Positions 7,143 to 15,955 are shown, counted from the stretch's first letter. The stretch: DNA of 64,000 bases from Agreia sp. Leaf283 (GCF_001422485.1 NZ_LMNF01000001.1:193900-257899); one strand, 5' to 3'. The notes: generated by a model from the letters alone, not told the origin. Made by a program: numbers and translations.

Positions 7143-7700
7143 TTGCATTTAGCCCCTGACACTGAAGACATCCTGGCGTTCATCGTGGCGCTCGGCAATA
7201 CGGTCGCCTCCGCGTCTCGCAGCGGCACCGACGAGATCGCCACTCCCGCCCGATTGACCGAGCTTCTCAGCGCCCACGGGTACACCGGGCGCTTCGATCG
7301 CGACGAGCGGGAGCTGGCCGACGTGCACCGCGCACGCGCCCGGCTGCGACACGTCTGGAGCCTGAAACGCGAGGCGGCGGCAGACGAGGTCAACGAGATC
7401 CTGCGGCAGACACGAGCACTCCCCCAGCTGGTGCGACACGACGCCTTCGACTGGCACCTGCACGCGTCGGCCGACGACGAGCCGCTGGCCGATCGCATCC
7501 TGAGCGAAGCGGCGCTGGCGTTCGTCGACGTGATCCGCACCGATGAGATGACGCGCCTGCGCTCGTGCGGGGCACCCCACTGCGAGGGCATCTTCGCCGA
7601 CCTGTCGCGCAACGGCTCGAAGAGGTTCTGCAGCGTGCGCTGCGGCAACCGGGTGAACATGATCGCGTTCCGCGAGCGGGCGGCAGCCGACAGCGCCTAG
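7143..7700 (+). CDS. ABATE/CGNR zinc-finger domain transcriptional regulator-like protein
   Basis: 185 aa starting at TTG 7143, supported by AAGGAG at 7132-7137. The N-terminal part matches the ABATE (DUF1470) domain and the C-terminus carries the CGNR zinc finger, CGAPHC...RFCSVRCGNRVNM, with four Cys for metal binding. Such proteins are presumed stress-response regulators in actinobacteria. It is transcribed divergently from the EamA exporter, which is a plausible target. Confidence 0.88.
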   Translation: MHLAPDTEDILAFIVALGNTVASASRSGTDEIATPARLTELLSAHGYTGRFDRDERELADVHRARARLRHVWSLKREAAADEVNEILRQTRALPQLVRHDAFDWHLHASADDEPLADRILSEAALAFVDVIRTDEMTRLRSCGAPHCEGIFADLSRNGSKRFCSVRCGNRVNMIAFRERAAADSA

Positions 7701-7703
7701 CCT
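7698..7703 (+). promoter_or_regulatory. -10 box TAGCCT for a leaderless transcript
   Basis: TAGCCT ends 6 nt before the ATG at 7710 and overlaps the stop codon of the CGNR gene. Confidence 0.5.
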
Positions 7704-7709
7704 TGGCGC

Positions 7710-8189
7710 ATGGCCAGAACCATCTCCACCAACACCACCGTCGACCGCGACGGAATGCTCGCCTTCGTGCGCCCCCGGCACCGGATGCTCGTCGCCACGA
7801 CGCGCGCAGACGGCCGGCCCCAGATGTCGCCCGTCTCGGGCGGCGTCGACGAGCTCGGTCGCATCGTCGTCTCCACCTACCCCGGCCGGGCCAAGACCCG
7901 CAACGCAGAACGGCGATCGGCCGCGTCGGTGCTCGTGCTCTCCGACGACTGGAACGACGCGTGGATCCAGGTCGACGGCGACGCCGAGGTGCTGCACATG
8001 CCCGAGGCCGCCGACGCCCTCGTCGACTACTACCGCAGCATCGCGGGCGAGCACCCCGACTGGCAGGAGTACCGGGCCGCCATGGCCATCCAGAACAAGT
8101 CGTTGCTGCGCATCACGCCCACCAGGTGGAGCCCGATCTCGACCGGAGGATTTCCGGCCGACGTGGCCGCCCGACTCGACGGGGAATGA
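7710..8189 (+). CDS. PPOX-class (F420- or FMN-dependent) oxidoreductase
   Basis: 159 aa split-barrel protein of the pyridoxamine 5'-phosphate oxidase superfamily: HRMLVATTRADGRPQMSPVSGGVDELGRIVVSTYPGRAKTRNAERR is the cofactor-binding strand-turn region. Such proteins in actinobacteria often use F420; the cofactor is not settled by sequence alone. It has its own -10 box and stands next to mntP, which is convergent. Confidence 0.87.
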   Translation: MARTISTNTTVDRDGMLAFVRPRHRMLVATTRADGRPQMSPVSGGVDELGRIVVSTYPGRAKTRNAERRSAASVLVLSDDWNDAWIQVDGDAEVLHMPEAADALVDYYRSIAGEHPDWQEYRAAMAIQNKSLLRITPTRWSPISTGGFPADVAARLDGE

Positions 8190-8213
8190 GCGCGAGACCG
8201 CCCGGCGCCGCCG

Positions 8214-8777
8214 TCAGAGCACGCCGAGGTGGTCGAGCAGGATGCGGGTGCCGATGAGGATCAGGATGAGCCCGCCGGCGATCTCGGCCGGGCGGCGGAA
8301 CTTCACGCCCGCGCGATGACCGATCAGGATGCCCGCGAACGTCAGCACGAACGTCGTCACTCCGATGAGCACGGCCGTCTCGGCGATCGAGATCGACAGG
8401 AACGCGAACGACAGGCCCACCGCGAGCGCGTCGACGCTCGTGGCCACCGACAGCACCAGCAGCTCCCTGATCTTCAGGCGGTCGTCGACCTCCTTGTCCT
8501 CGGGGTTCGAGAACGCCTCCCAGAGCATCTTGCCGCCGATGAGGGCGAGCAGCCCGAAGGCCACCCAGTGGTCGACGCCCGTGATGTAGGCGGCGAACTG
8601 GGTGCCGAGGAACCACCCGATCACGGGCATGACCGCCTGGAACAGGCCGAACGCGGCGGAGATGATGAGGGCGTTGCGCACGTTGAAGCGGCGCATGTGC
8701 AGGCCCTTGCCCAAGGCGACGGCGAAGGCATCGGCCGAGACTCCGAGCGCGACGAGGAAGAGTGACCAGAGGGCCAT
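8214..8777 (-). CDS. mntP: manganese efflux pump MntP
   Basis: 187 aa, the normal length. Six hydrophobic helices with the family's two Asp motifs: VALGVSADAFAVALGKG near the N-terminus and VATSVDALAVGLSFAF in the second half. It exports Mn(II) to protect against excess. I looked for a yybP-ykoY manganese riboswitch in the leader and did not find its conserved elements; only a 6-bp hairpin (8801-8818) is present. Confidence 0.93.
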   Translation of the reverse strand: MALWSLFLVALGVSADAFAVALGKGLHMRRFNVRNALIISAAFGLFQAVMPVIGWFLGTQFAAYITGVDHWVAFGLLALIGGKMLWEAFSNPEDKEVDDRLKIRELLVLSVATSVDALAVGLSFAFLSISIAETAVLIGVTTFVLTFAGILIGHRAGVKFRRPAEIAGGLILILIGTRILLDHLGVL

Positions 8778-8861
8778 GCGAGGGGAGACCTTTCACGGAA
8801 CGAGCAAAGAACTGCTCGCCGTTGAGATCTCCAGCCTGCCAGCCGCGCGCACACCGCCCGG

Positions 8862-8890
8862 CCGAAAAGCCCCGATTCACGGGATTTCGG
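8862..8890 (-). terminator. hairpin downstream of the AI-2E transporter gene
   Basis: CCGAAA...TTTCGG encloses CCCG...CGGG, starting 5 nt after the stop at 8896 (minus strand). The loop is ATTCA. There is no long T tract. Confidence 0.5.
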
Positions 8891-8895
8891 GCCGC

Positions 8896-10008
8896 CTAAG
8901 CTGCGGCGTCGACACCCGTACCCGCACGCGGGCGCGACTCGTCGTCGTTCCAGGTCTTGATGATCGCCCACCCGACGGCGGCGATCGGCACGGCGAGCAC
9001 CGCTCCCGTGATGCCGCCGAGGATGGTTCCGGCGGTGAGGGCGACGAGGATCACGAGCGGGTGCAGCTTGAGCGACTGCGCCATCACGACGGGCTGCAGG
9101 AAGTTGCCCTCGAGCTGGTTCACGGCGATCACGATGATGATCACGATCAGCGCGATGACCGGCCCGTTCGCCACGAGGGCCACCAGGGCGGCGAGCACGC
9201 CGGCGGCGGTCGCTCCGACGATCGGGATGAAGGCCGTGACGAAGACGATGACGGCGAGAGGCAGGGCGAGGGGCACGCCCAGGATCGCGAGGCCTATACC
9301 GATACCGGCCGCGTCGACGAAGGCGATGATGGCCGTGCCGCGCACGTAGCCGCCGAGCACCCGCACGGCGGTCGCGCCGATGCGCTCGCCACGGGCCTTG
9401 CGGTGGCCGCGGAACGGCCGCAGGAAGAAGGCCCAGATAGCCGGCCCGTCTTTGAGGAAGAAGAACAGGATCACGACGGCCAGCGCCGCTCCCGTGGCGA
9501 GCTCTCCGACGACGGATGCGCCGGCGAGGGCACCCGATCCGGCCTGGCTGCTCGTGGCGAAGTCGATGAGGGCCTGCTTGGCGGACTCGATCTGGTCGGC
9601 GTCGACCGGGATCGGACCGTTGGTGATGAAGTTCTGCAGCTGGTCGAGGCCGTCCTTCGCCGACGACGCGAGCGTGTCCCACTGGCCGCGCACGGCGAAG
9701 ACGATGAGGGTGACCAGACCGCCGATCACGACGATGCCGGCGAGCAGCGTCAGCCAGGTCGCCAGGATCGCCGACATGCCGCGGTTCTTCAAAAAGCGCA
9801 TGATCGGCGACGCGGCGGCCGCGATGATGAGTGCGATCAGCACGGGGATGACCACGAGCTTGAGCTGCACTAGCGCGAACACGACGACCACCGCCAGCGC
9901 GAGCACGATGAGGATCTGGCCGCTGCGGATGGCCAGGGAACCCATCTTGTCGGTCAGCAGGGATCGCAGTGAGGGAGTCGTCGTGGGCTCGCCGGAGGGA
10001 ACGGTCAT
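8896..10008 (-). CDS. AI-2E family transporter (PerM/TqsA-like membrane protein)
   Basis: 370 aa. An N-terminal pair of helices (ILIVLALAVVVVFALVQLKLVVIPVLIALI), a hydrophilic middle, then a helical block with the family hallmark VTAFIPIVGATAAGVLAALVAL and VNQLEGNFLQPVVMAQSLKLHPLVILVAL. The family includes TqsA and PerM; some members are Na+/H+ antiporters, so autoinducer export should not be assumed. It begins at an ATG 6 nt after a -10 box. Confidence 0.92.
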   Translation of the reverse strand: MTVPSGEPTTTPSLRSLLTDKMGSLAIRSGQILIVLALAVVVVFALVQLKLVVIPVLIALIIAAAASPIMRFLKNRGMSAILATWLTLLAGIVVIGGLVTLIVFAVRGQWDTLASSAKDGLDQLQNFITNGPIPVDADQIESAKQALIDFATSSQAGSGALAGASVVGELATGAALAVVILFFFLKDGPAIWAFFLRPFRGHRKARGERIGATAVRVLGGYVRGTAIIAFVDAAGIGIGLAILGVPLALPLAVIVFVTAFIPIVGATAAGVLAALVALVANGPVIALIVIIIVIAVNQLEGNFLQPVVMAQSLKLHPLVILVALTAGTILGGITGAVLAVPIAAVGWAIIKTWNDDESRPRAGTGVDAAA

Positions 10009-10014
10009 ACAGAC

Positions 10015-10020
10015 ACCCTA
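10015..10020 (-). promoter_or_regulatory. -10 box TAGGGT for a leaderless transcript
   Basis: Minus-strand TAGGGT lies 6 nt before the ATG at 10008. Confidence 0.5.
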
Positions 10021-10061
10021 GGGAATGATCGGATCGGCGCACCCCCCTGGACGCGCGCACC

Positions 10062-10067
10062 TATACT
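10062..10067 (+). promoter_or_regulatory. -10 box TATACT for a leaderless transcript
   Basis: TATACT, close to the sigma-70 consensus, ends 6 nt before the GTG at 10074 and decides that start. Confidence 0.6.
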
Positions 10068-10073
10068 TGCCCG

Positions 10074-11363
10074 GTGCCGCACCGCCCTCATCCCCCGACC
10101 GGCGATTCGGCTTCGTCGGCGCGGGCCGGCGGTCGCGCGCTCGCCCTTGTCGGCATCGTTCTCGTCGCGGTCAATCTGCGCACCGCCGTGGCGGCCCTGT
10201 CGCCGATCTTCTCCCAGATCAGCGTCGACGTTCCCGTCGACAGTGTGGGAGTAGGCCTGCTCGGAACGCTCCCTCCCCTCTGCTTCGCGGTCTTCGGACT
10301 GCTGGCCCCCGTTCTCAAACGGCACCTGCGCCTCGAGACCCTGCTGATCGCGGCGCTGTGCGCCATCCTGATCGGTCATCTCGCGCGGGGACTGTCGCCC
10401 AACTACGCCGTGCTCGCCCTGGCGAGCGTGCTCACCTTCGCCGGCATGGGCGTGGCCAATGTCGCCCTGCCGCCCATCGTCAAGAAGTACTTCCCCGCGT
10501 CGATCGGGGCGCTCACCTCTGTCTACGTCACGATCATGGCGCTCTTCAGCCTGATCCCTCCGCTCGTCGCCGTGCCCGTGGCCGACTCCATCGGCTGGCG
10601 TGTCAGCGTCTCGATGTGGGCGGTGCTGGCGCTGGTCGCGATCGTGCCGTGGCTCGGTCTCTGGATGCGCGACCGCCGGTCGACGGCGGCGGCCGCACCG
10701 GCGGCATCCGATTCGCGGCTCGACGCCGAGCTGCTGCCGCAGGTCTCGTCGGCCGTCGCCGGCTCGGTCTGGCACTCGCGGTTGGCCTGGTCGATGGGCC
10801 TGCTGTTCGGCGCCACCAGCCTCAACGTGTATGCGGCCTTCGCGTGGCTCCCCGAGATCCTCATCGATCTCGCCGGGGTGTCGCCCGCGCAGGCCGGCGT
10901 GCTGCTGTCGCTTTACGCCGGCATGGGCATCCCGTTCTCGCTCCTCGTGCCGGTTCTCGCGAGCCGCATGCGCTCCGTCGGGCCGCTGATCGCGCTCGGT
11001 CTGGTGTTCTACGTGCTCGGCTACGGCGGTCTGCTGCTCGCGCCGGCCGCCCTCCCCTGGCTGTGGGTGGCCCTGGCCGGAGCCGGTCCCCTGCTGTTCC
11101 CGCTCGTGCTCGTGCTCGTGGGGCTCCGAAGCCGCACGCCGGAGGGAACCGTCGCGCTCAGCGGATTCACCCAGGGCATCGGCTACGCGCTCGGCGCCCT
11201 CGGGCCGCTGCTCGTCGGCGTGCTGCACGAGCTCTCCGGCGGCTGGACCGCTCCCCTCGTGTTCCTGCTGCTCACCCTTGTGGTCGTCGTCGTGGCGGGT
11301 CGGGTGGTCGCGCGTCCCCGCGTGCTCGAGGACGACTGGCACAGCGGCCACAGCGTTCCCTGA
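10074..11363 (+). CDS. MFS transporter of the CynX/NimT family
   Basis: 429 aa from the GTG placed 6 nt after a TATACT box. Twelve hydrophobic segments; the N-terminal VNLRTAVAALSPIFSQI is the characteristic CynX/NimT opening. Family members export cyanate, 2-nitroimidazole or other small compounds; the substrate here is unknown. The last three codons and the stop (GTT CCC TGA) lie inside the dispersed repeat at 11356-11409, so the C-terminal Val-Pro comes from the repeat. Confidence 0.9.
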   Translation: MPHRPHPPTGDSASSARAGGRALALVGIVLVAVNLRTAVAALSPIFSQISVDVPVDSVGVGLLGTLPPLCFAVFGLLAPVLKRHLRLETLLIAALCAILIGHLARGLSPNYAVLALASVLTFAGMGVANVALPPIVKKYFPASIGALTSVYVTIMALFSLIPPLVAVPVADSIGWRVSVSMWAVLALVAIVPWLGLWMRDRRSTAAAAPAASDSRLDAELLPQVSSAVAGSVWHSRLAWSMGLLFGATSLNVYAAFAWLPEILIDLAGVSPAQAGVLLSLYAGMGIPFSLLVPVLASRMRSVGPLIALGLVFYVLGYGGLLLAPAALPWLWVALAGAGPLLFPLVLVLVGLRSRTPEGTVALSGFTQGIGYALGALGPLLVGVLHELSGGWTAPLVFLLLTLVVVVVAGRVVARPRVLEDDWHSGHSVP

Positions 11364-11409
11364 GCTTGTCGAAGGGTGGCCTCGATACGCTCGTTCCTCG
11401 CTACTCGAC
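11356..11409. repeat. dispersed intergenic repeat between convergent genes
   Basis: The left part has the core CCCTGAGCTTGTCGAAGGG (11358-11376), found again at 29761 and 58535. The right part (about 11378-11409, CTCGATACGCTCG then CTCGCTACTCGACC) resembles another element I remember as common in Microbacteriaceae intergenic regions. The element provides the TGA of the MFS gene on the plus strand and the TAG (GGTCGAGTAG read on the minus strand) of folA. Confidence 0.75.
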
Positions 11410-11913
11410 CGGCGCGGTGCGCGCGTAGCTCACGAAGCGGTAGCGGATGCCCGTGCGCGAGACGAGCCAGTCCGTCGCCTCGGTCGAGCCCCAGGCCGCG
11501 GGGTCGACGGCCGGCGCCCGGGTGTCGCCCGCCACGTCGAGGTCGACCTCGGTGACCTCGAGACGGGATGCCCGGGGCAGGGCCTGCGCGTAGATGTCGC
11601 CGCCGCCGATGACCCAGACGGGAGCCGACGGATCGTCGCGACCCGTCGCATCCAGAACCTCGTCGAGCGAGTGCGCGACCTCGGCGCCCTCGGCGGCGAA
11701 ATCGCGATCGCGGGTGAGCACGACGTTGCGCCGGCCGGGAAGGGGCCGGAAGCGCTCGGGGAGGGACTGCCAGGTGCGGCGCCCCATGACGACGGTGCCC
11801 CCGAGAGTGACCTTCTTGAAATGCGCGAGGTCTTCGGGCAGGTGCCACGGGATCGTGCCGTCGCCGCCGATGACTCCGCCGCGCGCCTCGGCCCAGACGA
11901 GGGCGACGCTCAT
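11401..11913 (-). CDS. folA: dihydrofolate reductase
   Basis: 170 aa, typical length. It reduces dihydrofolate to tetrahydrofolate with NADPH. The signature [19 protein letters not shown] carries the catalytic acid, with [12 protein letters not shown] and [12 protein letters not shown] for cofactor binding. The ATG at 11913 overlaps the thyA stop (ATGA). thyA-folA is the classic pair that recycles the dihydrofolate made by thymidylate synthase. The final Val-Glu-stop lies in the dispersed repeat. Confidence 0.96.
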   Translation of the reverse strand: MSVALVWAEARGGVIGGDGTIPWHLPEDLAHFKKVTLGGTVVMGRRTWQSLPERFRPLPGRRNVVLTRDRDFAAEGAEVAHSLDEVLDATGRDDPSAPVWVIGGGDIYAQALPRASRLEVTEVDLDVAGDTRAPAVDPAAWGSTEATDWLVSRTGIRYRFVSYARTAPVE

Positions 11914-12716
11914 ACGGCGACGGGCGCCTTGATCGCGGGGTGGTGCACGTAGTCGACGATCTCGAAGTCGTCGTAGCGGTAGTCGAAGATGCTGTCGGGC
12001 GTGCGGGTGATGCGCAGCGTCGGAAGCGCGTAGGGCTCGCGGGTGAGCTGCTCGGTGACCTGCTCGACGTGGTTGTCGTAGATGTGGCAGTCGCCGCCCG
12101 TCCAGACGAAGTCGCCGACCTCGAGGCCGGCCTGCTGGGCGACCATGTGGGTCAGCAGCGCGTAGCTCGCGATGTTGAACGGCACACCGAGGAACAGGTC
12201 GGCGCTGCGCTGGTAGAGCTGGCACGACAGCTTGCCGTCGGCGACGTAGAACTGGAAGAGGGCATGGCAGGGAGCCAGGGCCATCTCGGGAATCTCGGCG
12301 ACGTTCCACGCCGACACGATGATGCGCCGCGAGTCGGGATCGGTCTTCAGCGTCTCGATGACCTGTGCGATCTGGTCGATGTGGCCGCCCGACGGCGTGG
12401 GCCATGATCGCCACTGCACACCGTAGACAGGGCCGAGCTCGCCGTCGGCGTCGGCCCATTCGTCCCAGATCGTGACGCCGTGCTCGCGCAGCCAGCCCAC
12501 GTTGCTCTCGCCGCGCAGGAACCACAGCAGCTCGTAGGCGATCGACTTGAAGTGCACCCGCTTGGTCGTGATCAGCGGAAAGCCCTCGCTCAGGTCGAAG
12601 CGCAGCTGGGCGCCGAAGACACTCGTCGTTCCCGTGCCCGTGCGGTCGGACTTCGCGGCCCCCGTCTCGAGCGTGTGGCGCAGAAGATCTTCGTACGGAG
12701 TCTGAAGTGTGGGCAC
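11910..12716 (-). CDS. thyA: thymidylate synthase
   Basis: 268 aa ThyA-type enzyme making dTMP from dUMP and methylene-tetrahydrofolate. The nucleophile Cys is in [36 protein letters not shown] and [12 protein letters not shown] are the nucleotide-binding motifs. The start is the GTG at 12716, 6 nt after a TAAGAT -10 box, so the transcript is probably leaderless. Coupled to folA. Confidence 0.97.
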   Translation of the reverse strand: MPTLQTPYEDLLRHTLETGAAKSDRTGTGTTSVFGAQLRFDLSEGFPLITTKRVHFKSIAYELLWFLRGESNVGWLREHGVTIWDEWADADGELGPVYGVQWRSWPTPSGGHIDQIAQVIETLKTDPDSRRIIVSAWNVAEIPEMALAPCHALFQFYVADGKLSCQLYQRSADLFLGVPFNIASYALLTHMVAQQAGLEVGDFVWTGGDCHIYDNHVEQVTEQLTREPYALPTLRITRTPDSIFDYRYDDFEIVDYVHHPAIKAPVAV

Positions 12717-12722
12717 CCTGCG

Positions 12723-12728
12723 ATCTTA
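12723..12728 (-). promoter_or_regulatory. -10 box TAAGAT for thyA-folA
   Basis: Minus-strand TAAGAT, 6 nt before the GTG of thyA. Confidence 0.55.
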
Positions 12729-12756
12729 AACCACCGGGTGCCCGCGTGGGACGAAC

Positions 12757-12762
12757 TATCGT
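12757..12762 (+). promoter_or_regulatory. -10 box TATCGT for the zinc-ribbon gene
   Basis: TATCGT lies 8 nt before the ATG at 12771; near-leaderless arrangement. Confidence 0.45.
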
Positions 12763-12770
12763 GGACAGCG

Positions 12771-13127
12771 ATGATCACTCGACGAGAAGCCGCCCTCCGC
12801 CTCGACATCTCTGTGGAGATGGCTCGAAAGCACGGCATCGCCGGCAAGATCTCCGAGGCCGAGCTCGACGAGCTGAACGACAACCCGCCGCCCTGGCTCG
12901 CCCAGTCGCGAGCCAACCGCACCGGCAAGAAGGCCGTCTGGGTGCAGCTCAGGTGCGACGTATGCGGCTTCGAGGAGTCGGTCAGGCCGAAGAAATGGTG
13001 GCCCGACTTCACCTACCTGACGTGCGATCACCACAGCATCGGCGACATCCCCCTGCCCGCCGAGGGCCTCAAGCGCAGTGAACTCGACGGCATAGGCTCA
13101 CGCTTCATCGCGATCATCGACGCCTGA
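12771..13127 (+). CDS. small protein with an HTH-like N-terminus and a zinc ribbon, function unknown
   Basis: 118 aa from the ATG that follows the -10 box; the longer open frame reaches back into thyA and is rejected. Residues 3-22 ([20 protein letters not shown]) look like the start of a winged-helix or excisionase-type fold. Cys62, Cys65, Cys85 and His87/His88 (RCDVCGFEE...YLTCDHH) form a plausible zinc site. No family name recognised. Diverges from thyA with a 54-bp gap. It could be a small DNA-binding regulator, but that is inference. Confidence 0.75.
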   Translation: MITRREAALRLDISVEMARKHGIAGKISEAELDELNDNPPPWLAQSRANRTGKKAVWVQLRCDVCGFEESVRPKKWWPDFTYLTCDHHSIGDIPLPAEGLKRSELDGIGSRFIAIIDA

Positions 13128-13208
13128 CCTTCCTCCGAGTTCCCTCCGTAAACCCCCCGTTCGGGGATGATCGACGGCAGGGTTGAAGTCAGAGAGAAGG
13201 GAATCATC

Positions 13209-13514
13209 ATGCCCGAGAGCACCATGTCCGGATTCTTCCCCATCATCTTCTGGGTCATCGGCGGCATCGTCGTCGTCGTCGCGATTTTCGTGATCGTCTC
13301 CGCGGTCACGAACGCGGCTCGCGTTCGCAAGGCCGGCCACAATCCGTTGACCCTCCAGACAGACATCGCGACGAAGCTGCTCGACAGCGACGCGCTGAGC
13401 TCCCAGCCCACGGTGGAGGCGCGGCTGCAGAAGATCGAACAGCTGCGCGCTGCCGGCACCATCACGAGCGAGGAGTACGACACCGCGCGCTCGCGCCTGT
13501 TGACGCAGCTCTAG
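13209..13514 (+). CDS. membrane-anchored SHOCT-domain protein
   Basis: 101 aa from the ATG at 13209, preceded by AGAAGGG. One membrane helix (FFPIIFWVIGGIVVVVAIFVIVSAV, residues about 9-32), a linker, and a C-terminal SHOCT motif (LQKIEQLRAAGTITSEEYDTARSRLL). SHOCT domains are short oligomerisation modules of unknown role. The frame extends upstream to 13167 but the ribosome site supports the later start. Confidence 0.85.
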   Translation: MPESTMSGFFPIIFWVIGGIVVVVAIFVIVSAVTNAARVRKAGHNPLTLQTDIATKLLDSDALSSQPTVEARLQKIEQLRAAGTITSEEYDTARSRLLTQL

Positions 13515-13545
13515 CGGCGCATTCTTCCCTGTCACACCTGTCGAG

Positions 13546-13551
13546 TACCGT
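13546..13551 (+). promoter_or_regulatory. -10 box TACCGT for a leaderless transcript
   Basis: TACCGT ends 6 nt before the ATG at 13558. Confidence 0.5.
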
Positions 13552-13557
13552 GACCGC

Positions 13558-14718
13558 ATGGGTGTGATGAACGAACTGATCGATAGAACCACCGTCGTGC
13601 GCCTGACGGCTCTGCTGCGCGACGCCGACTCCTCGCGCGACTGGATCGCCGTCGAGGAGTCGGCCGACGCAGTAAACGGCCTTCAGTTGCGCGCACGCAG
13701 CGACGTCGTGGCGGCGGCCATTCTGCGCGACAATTCGGGCGCCGACGACGACCACGCTGCGAACTACCGTCGTCTCGCCGAAACCGTTCGTCGGGCACTG
13801 CGCGAGAACGCGCTCGCCGGATGGATGGTCTGGCCCGTGTCGGAGGCCGTCACCTCGGCGGCACTCCTGTGTTGGTCGAGCGGCATGCCCCACGACGACG
13901 GCCCCTTCGATAACGATCCCTTCGACGACGGCCTCGACCTGCTCTCCGAGCTGACGCCCCGCCTCAGCTCCGAGTTCGCGATCCGGCGGTTCCTGGCGGC
14001 CGACCTCGACCGCGCCGTCGACCGCATCCTGCCCTGGACCCTCAGCGACGACGAGCACGTTCGTCGGCTGGCCACCGAGGGCACGCGTGCGTTCCTGCCC
14101 TGGGCGGTTCGGGTGGCCGAGCTCACCGCGAGACCCGAGAAGACCGTGCCGATCCTCGATGCGCTCCGTCGCGACCCGAGCGAGTACGTGCGGCGCTCGG
14201 TCGCCAACCACCTGAACGATCTCAGTCGGCAGAACCCCGGCCTCGTGGTGCAGACGGCAGAACGATGGATGCGCGAGCCCGACGAGAACACCCGCTGGGT
14301 GGTGCGGCACGGGCTCCGCACCCTGGTGAAGAAGGCCGACCCCGGAGCCCTCGCCCTCATGGGCTTCTCGGACACCTCCGTCGTGGCCTCCGAGATCTCG
14401 GTCGTCGACGACACGGTCGTGCTTCCCGGAGCGCTCGACTTCTCCTTCAGCGTCACCAACGACGCCGAGTCACGTGTGAGGCTCGCGGTCGACTACGTCG
14501 TGTCCTACGTCAAGAGTTCCGGGGCGCTGGCCGAGAAGGTGTTCAAGCTCACCACCAGAGACCTGGAGCCGGGAGAGTCCGTGGAACTGAGGAAAAGACA
14601 CGCGATCCACCAGATGACCACCCGGGTGCACTACGCGGGAACGCACCTGATCGAGTTGCAGATCAACGGTCGCCGCTACTCGCGCCGGTCGTTCGAGGTC
14701 GAGCTGCCGACGGGCTGA
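13558..14718 (+). CDS. alkC: DNA alkylation repair glycosylase AlkC, with C-terminal Ig-like domain
   Basis: 386 aa. AlkC is a HEAT-like-repeat glycosylase that removes 3-methyladenine and 3-methylcytosine. Family marks include LTPRLSSEFAIRRFLAADLDRAV, LPWTLSDDEHVRRLATEGTRAFLPWA and DPSEYVRRSVANHLNDLSRQNP. Residues about 270-386 form a beta-rich domain like the Ig fold described for the AlkC-beta subgroup. With the AlkD-like gene at 4541 the window carries two HEAT-like repair proteins. The 3' end overlaps the convergent gene at 14676 by 43 bp. Confidence 0.9.
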   Translation: MGVMNELIDRTTVVRLTALLRDADSSRDWIAVEESADAVNGLQLRARSDVVAAAILRDNSGADDDHAANYRRLAETVRRALRENALAGWMVWPVSEAVTSAALLCWSSGMPHDDGPFDNDPFDDGLDLLSELTPRLSSEFAIRRFLAADLDRAVDRILPWTLSDDEHVRRLATEGTRAFLPWAVRVAELTARPEKTVPILDALRRDPSEYVRRSVANHLNDLSRQNPGLVVQTAERWMREPDENTRWVVRHGLRTLVKKADPGALALMGFSDTSVVASEISVVDDTVVLPGALDFSFSVTNDAESRVRLAVDYVVSYVKSSGALAEKVFKLTTRDLEPGESVELRKRHAIHQMTTRVHYAGTHLIELQINGRRYSRRSFEVELPTG

Positions 14719-15263
14719 TCGACGCTCCGATCGACGCGATGCGAGACGGCGGCCGCGGCGGCGGTGCGACGCCGCAGCACGCGCGGCAGCACGACCCAGA
14801 GCATGCACACGACGGCGAGCACGCCCGCACCGGCGAGCACACCGCCGACACGTCCGAAGACGAAGTCGAAGATGAGCATCGCGGTGCCGGCCAGGGTGAT
14901 CGCCACACCGCCCATCGTCACCTGCAGAAGACGGTCGGTCGAGGCCACGATCGTGGCCTTCGCCCGCTGACGGAAGAGCACGCGGTGCAGGCTGACCGGA
15001 GCCAGCCCCATCACGGTCGTGAGGATGGTGACGACCACGAGGCAGGCGTAGACGGTTCTCTGATAGTCGTCGAGGTCGGAGAATCTGCTCTGGAACACCG
15101 CTGCCAGCAGAAAGCCGGTGAGGATCTGGGTTCCCGTCTGAATGACGCGCAGCTCCTGCAGGATCTCGTCCCAGTTGCGATCCAGCCTCTCGGTGAGAGT
15201 CTCGTCTCGACCGTCGTTAGGGTCCGCGTCCTGGTCGGCCGCATTGCCGGGAATGTCGTTCAC
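14676..15263 (-). CDS. DUF6328-type integral membrane protein
   Basis: 195 aa from the GTG at 15263 (VNDIPGNAADQ...); the open frame upstream overlaps the next gene and has no ribosome site. A charged N-terminus with ETLTERLDRNWDEILQELRVIQTGTQILTGFLLAAVFQSRF is the conserved opening of this family, followed by four membrane helices. Function unknown. The C-terminal Ser/Asn-rich tail overlaps alkC on the other strand. Confidence 0.75.
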   Translation of the reverse strand: MNDIPGNAADQDADPNDGRDETLTERLDRNWDEILQELRVIQTGTQILTGFLLAAVFQSRFSDLDDYQRTVYACLVVVTILTTVMGLAPVSLHRVLFRQRAKATIVASTDRLLQVTMGGVAITLAGTAMLIFDFVFGRVGGVLAGAGVLAVVCMLWVVLPRVLRRRTAAAAAVSHRVDRSVDQPVGSSTSNDRRE

Positions 15264-15288
15264 GTGCGCTCCTTGTTCTGCCGTCAGG

Positions 15289-15795
15289 CTACCGAAGCAC
15301 GAGTTCGAAGCACAGCGACTGGGGCATGACCTCGGCGTAGGGCGCGTACACCGGGATCGGCGTGAATCCCAGGCTGGTATACAGGCCGACCGCCTCGGGC
15401 TGCCGGTCTCCCGCCTGCAGAATGAGGCGACGCGCACCCCCGCGGCGGGCGATGGCGATGATCTCCGTCATCACTGCGCGACCCAGGCCTCGCCCGCGCT
15501 GCGAGCCGTCGACGATGACCCGCTTGACTTCCCACTCCTGACCGGAATCGGTGGCGAGCATCCGAAGACCCGCATGAGCCACCGCGACGCCCTCGTCGAC
15601 CAGCAGCACCGTGTCGACGACCGTTGTCTCATCGACCGCGAGCGCACGTTCGATCTCCGCCGACAAGTCGGCGTCGGCCGGGCTGTCGAGGCCGTAGCGC
15701 ACGTGCATCTCCGCATCCATGAGCGCGCGCATCGCCACCGCGCGGGGATCGGTCCATTCGACGTGCTGAATCTCGGGTGCGTGAGGTGCGGGCAT
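15289..15795 (-). CDS. GNAT family N-acetyltransferase
   Basis: 168 aa from the ATG at 15795; the frame is open to 15858 but that part is not conserved-looking. Acetyl-CoA binding motif A is VKRVIVDGSQRGRGLGRAVMTEIIAIAR, followed by ARRLILQAGDRQPEAVGLYTSLGFTPIP (motif B). The substrate is unknown. It is 25 bp upstream of the DUF6328 gene on the same strand. Confidence 0.85.
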   Translation of the reverse strand: MPAPHAPEIQHVEWTDPRAVAMRALMDAEMHVRYGLDSPADADLSAEIERALAVDETTVVDTVLLVDEGVAVAHAGLRMLATDSGQEWEVKRVIVDGSQRGRGLGRAVMTEIIAIARRGGARRLILQAGDRQPEAVGLYTSLGFTPIPVYAPYAEVMPQSLCFELVLR

Positions 15796-15955
15796 CCGAC
15801 GATTCTCGCAAACACACCGGCACCAGACAAAAGCCGCCGCAGCACGGCCGGGCACCACTCGTCAACCCCCGACTCCATTGCTGAGGTTCCGTCGTATACA
15901 CCTCTACGATCACTGATAGGGGTGAACGGCATCCACTGGGGATGGGGGCTGCACG

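Noticed and set aside
8778-8861. Possible yybP-ykoY manganese riboswitch before mntP
   Set aside because: Only one 6-bp hairpin (8801-8818) is present; I could not find the conserved loops of the class.
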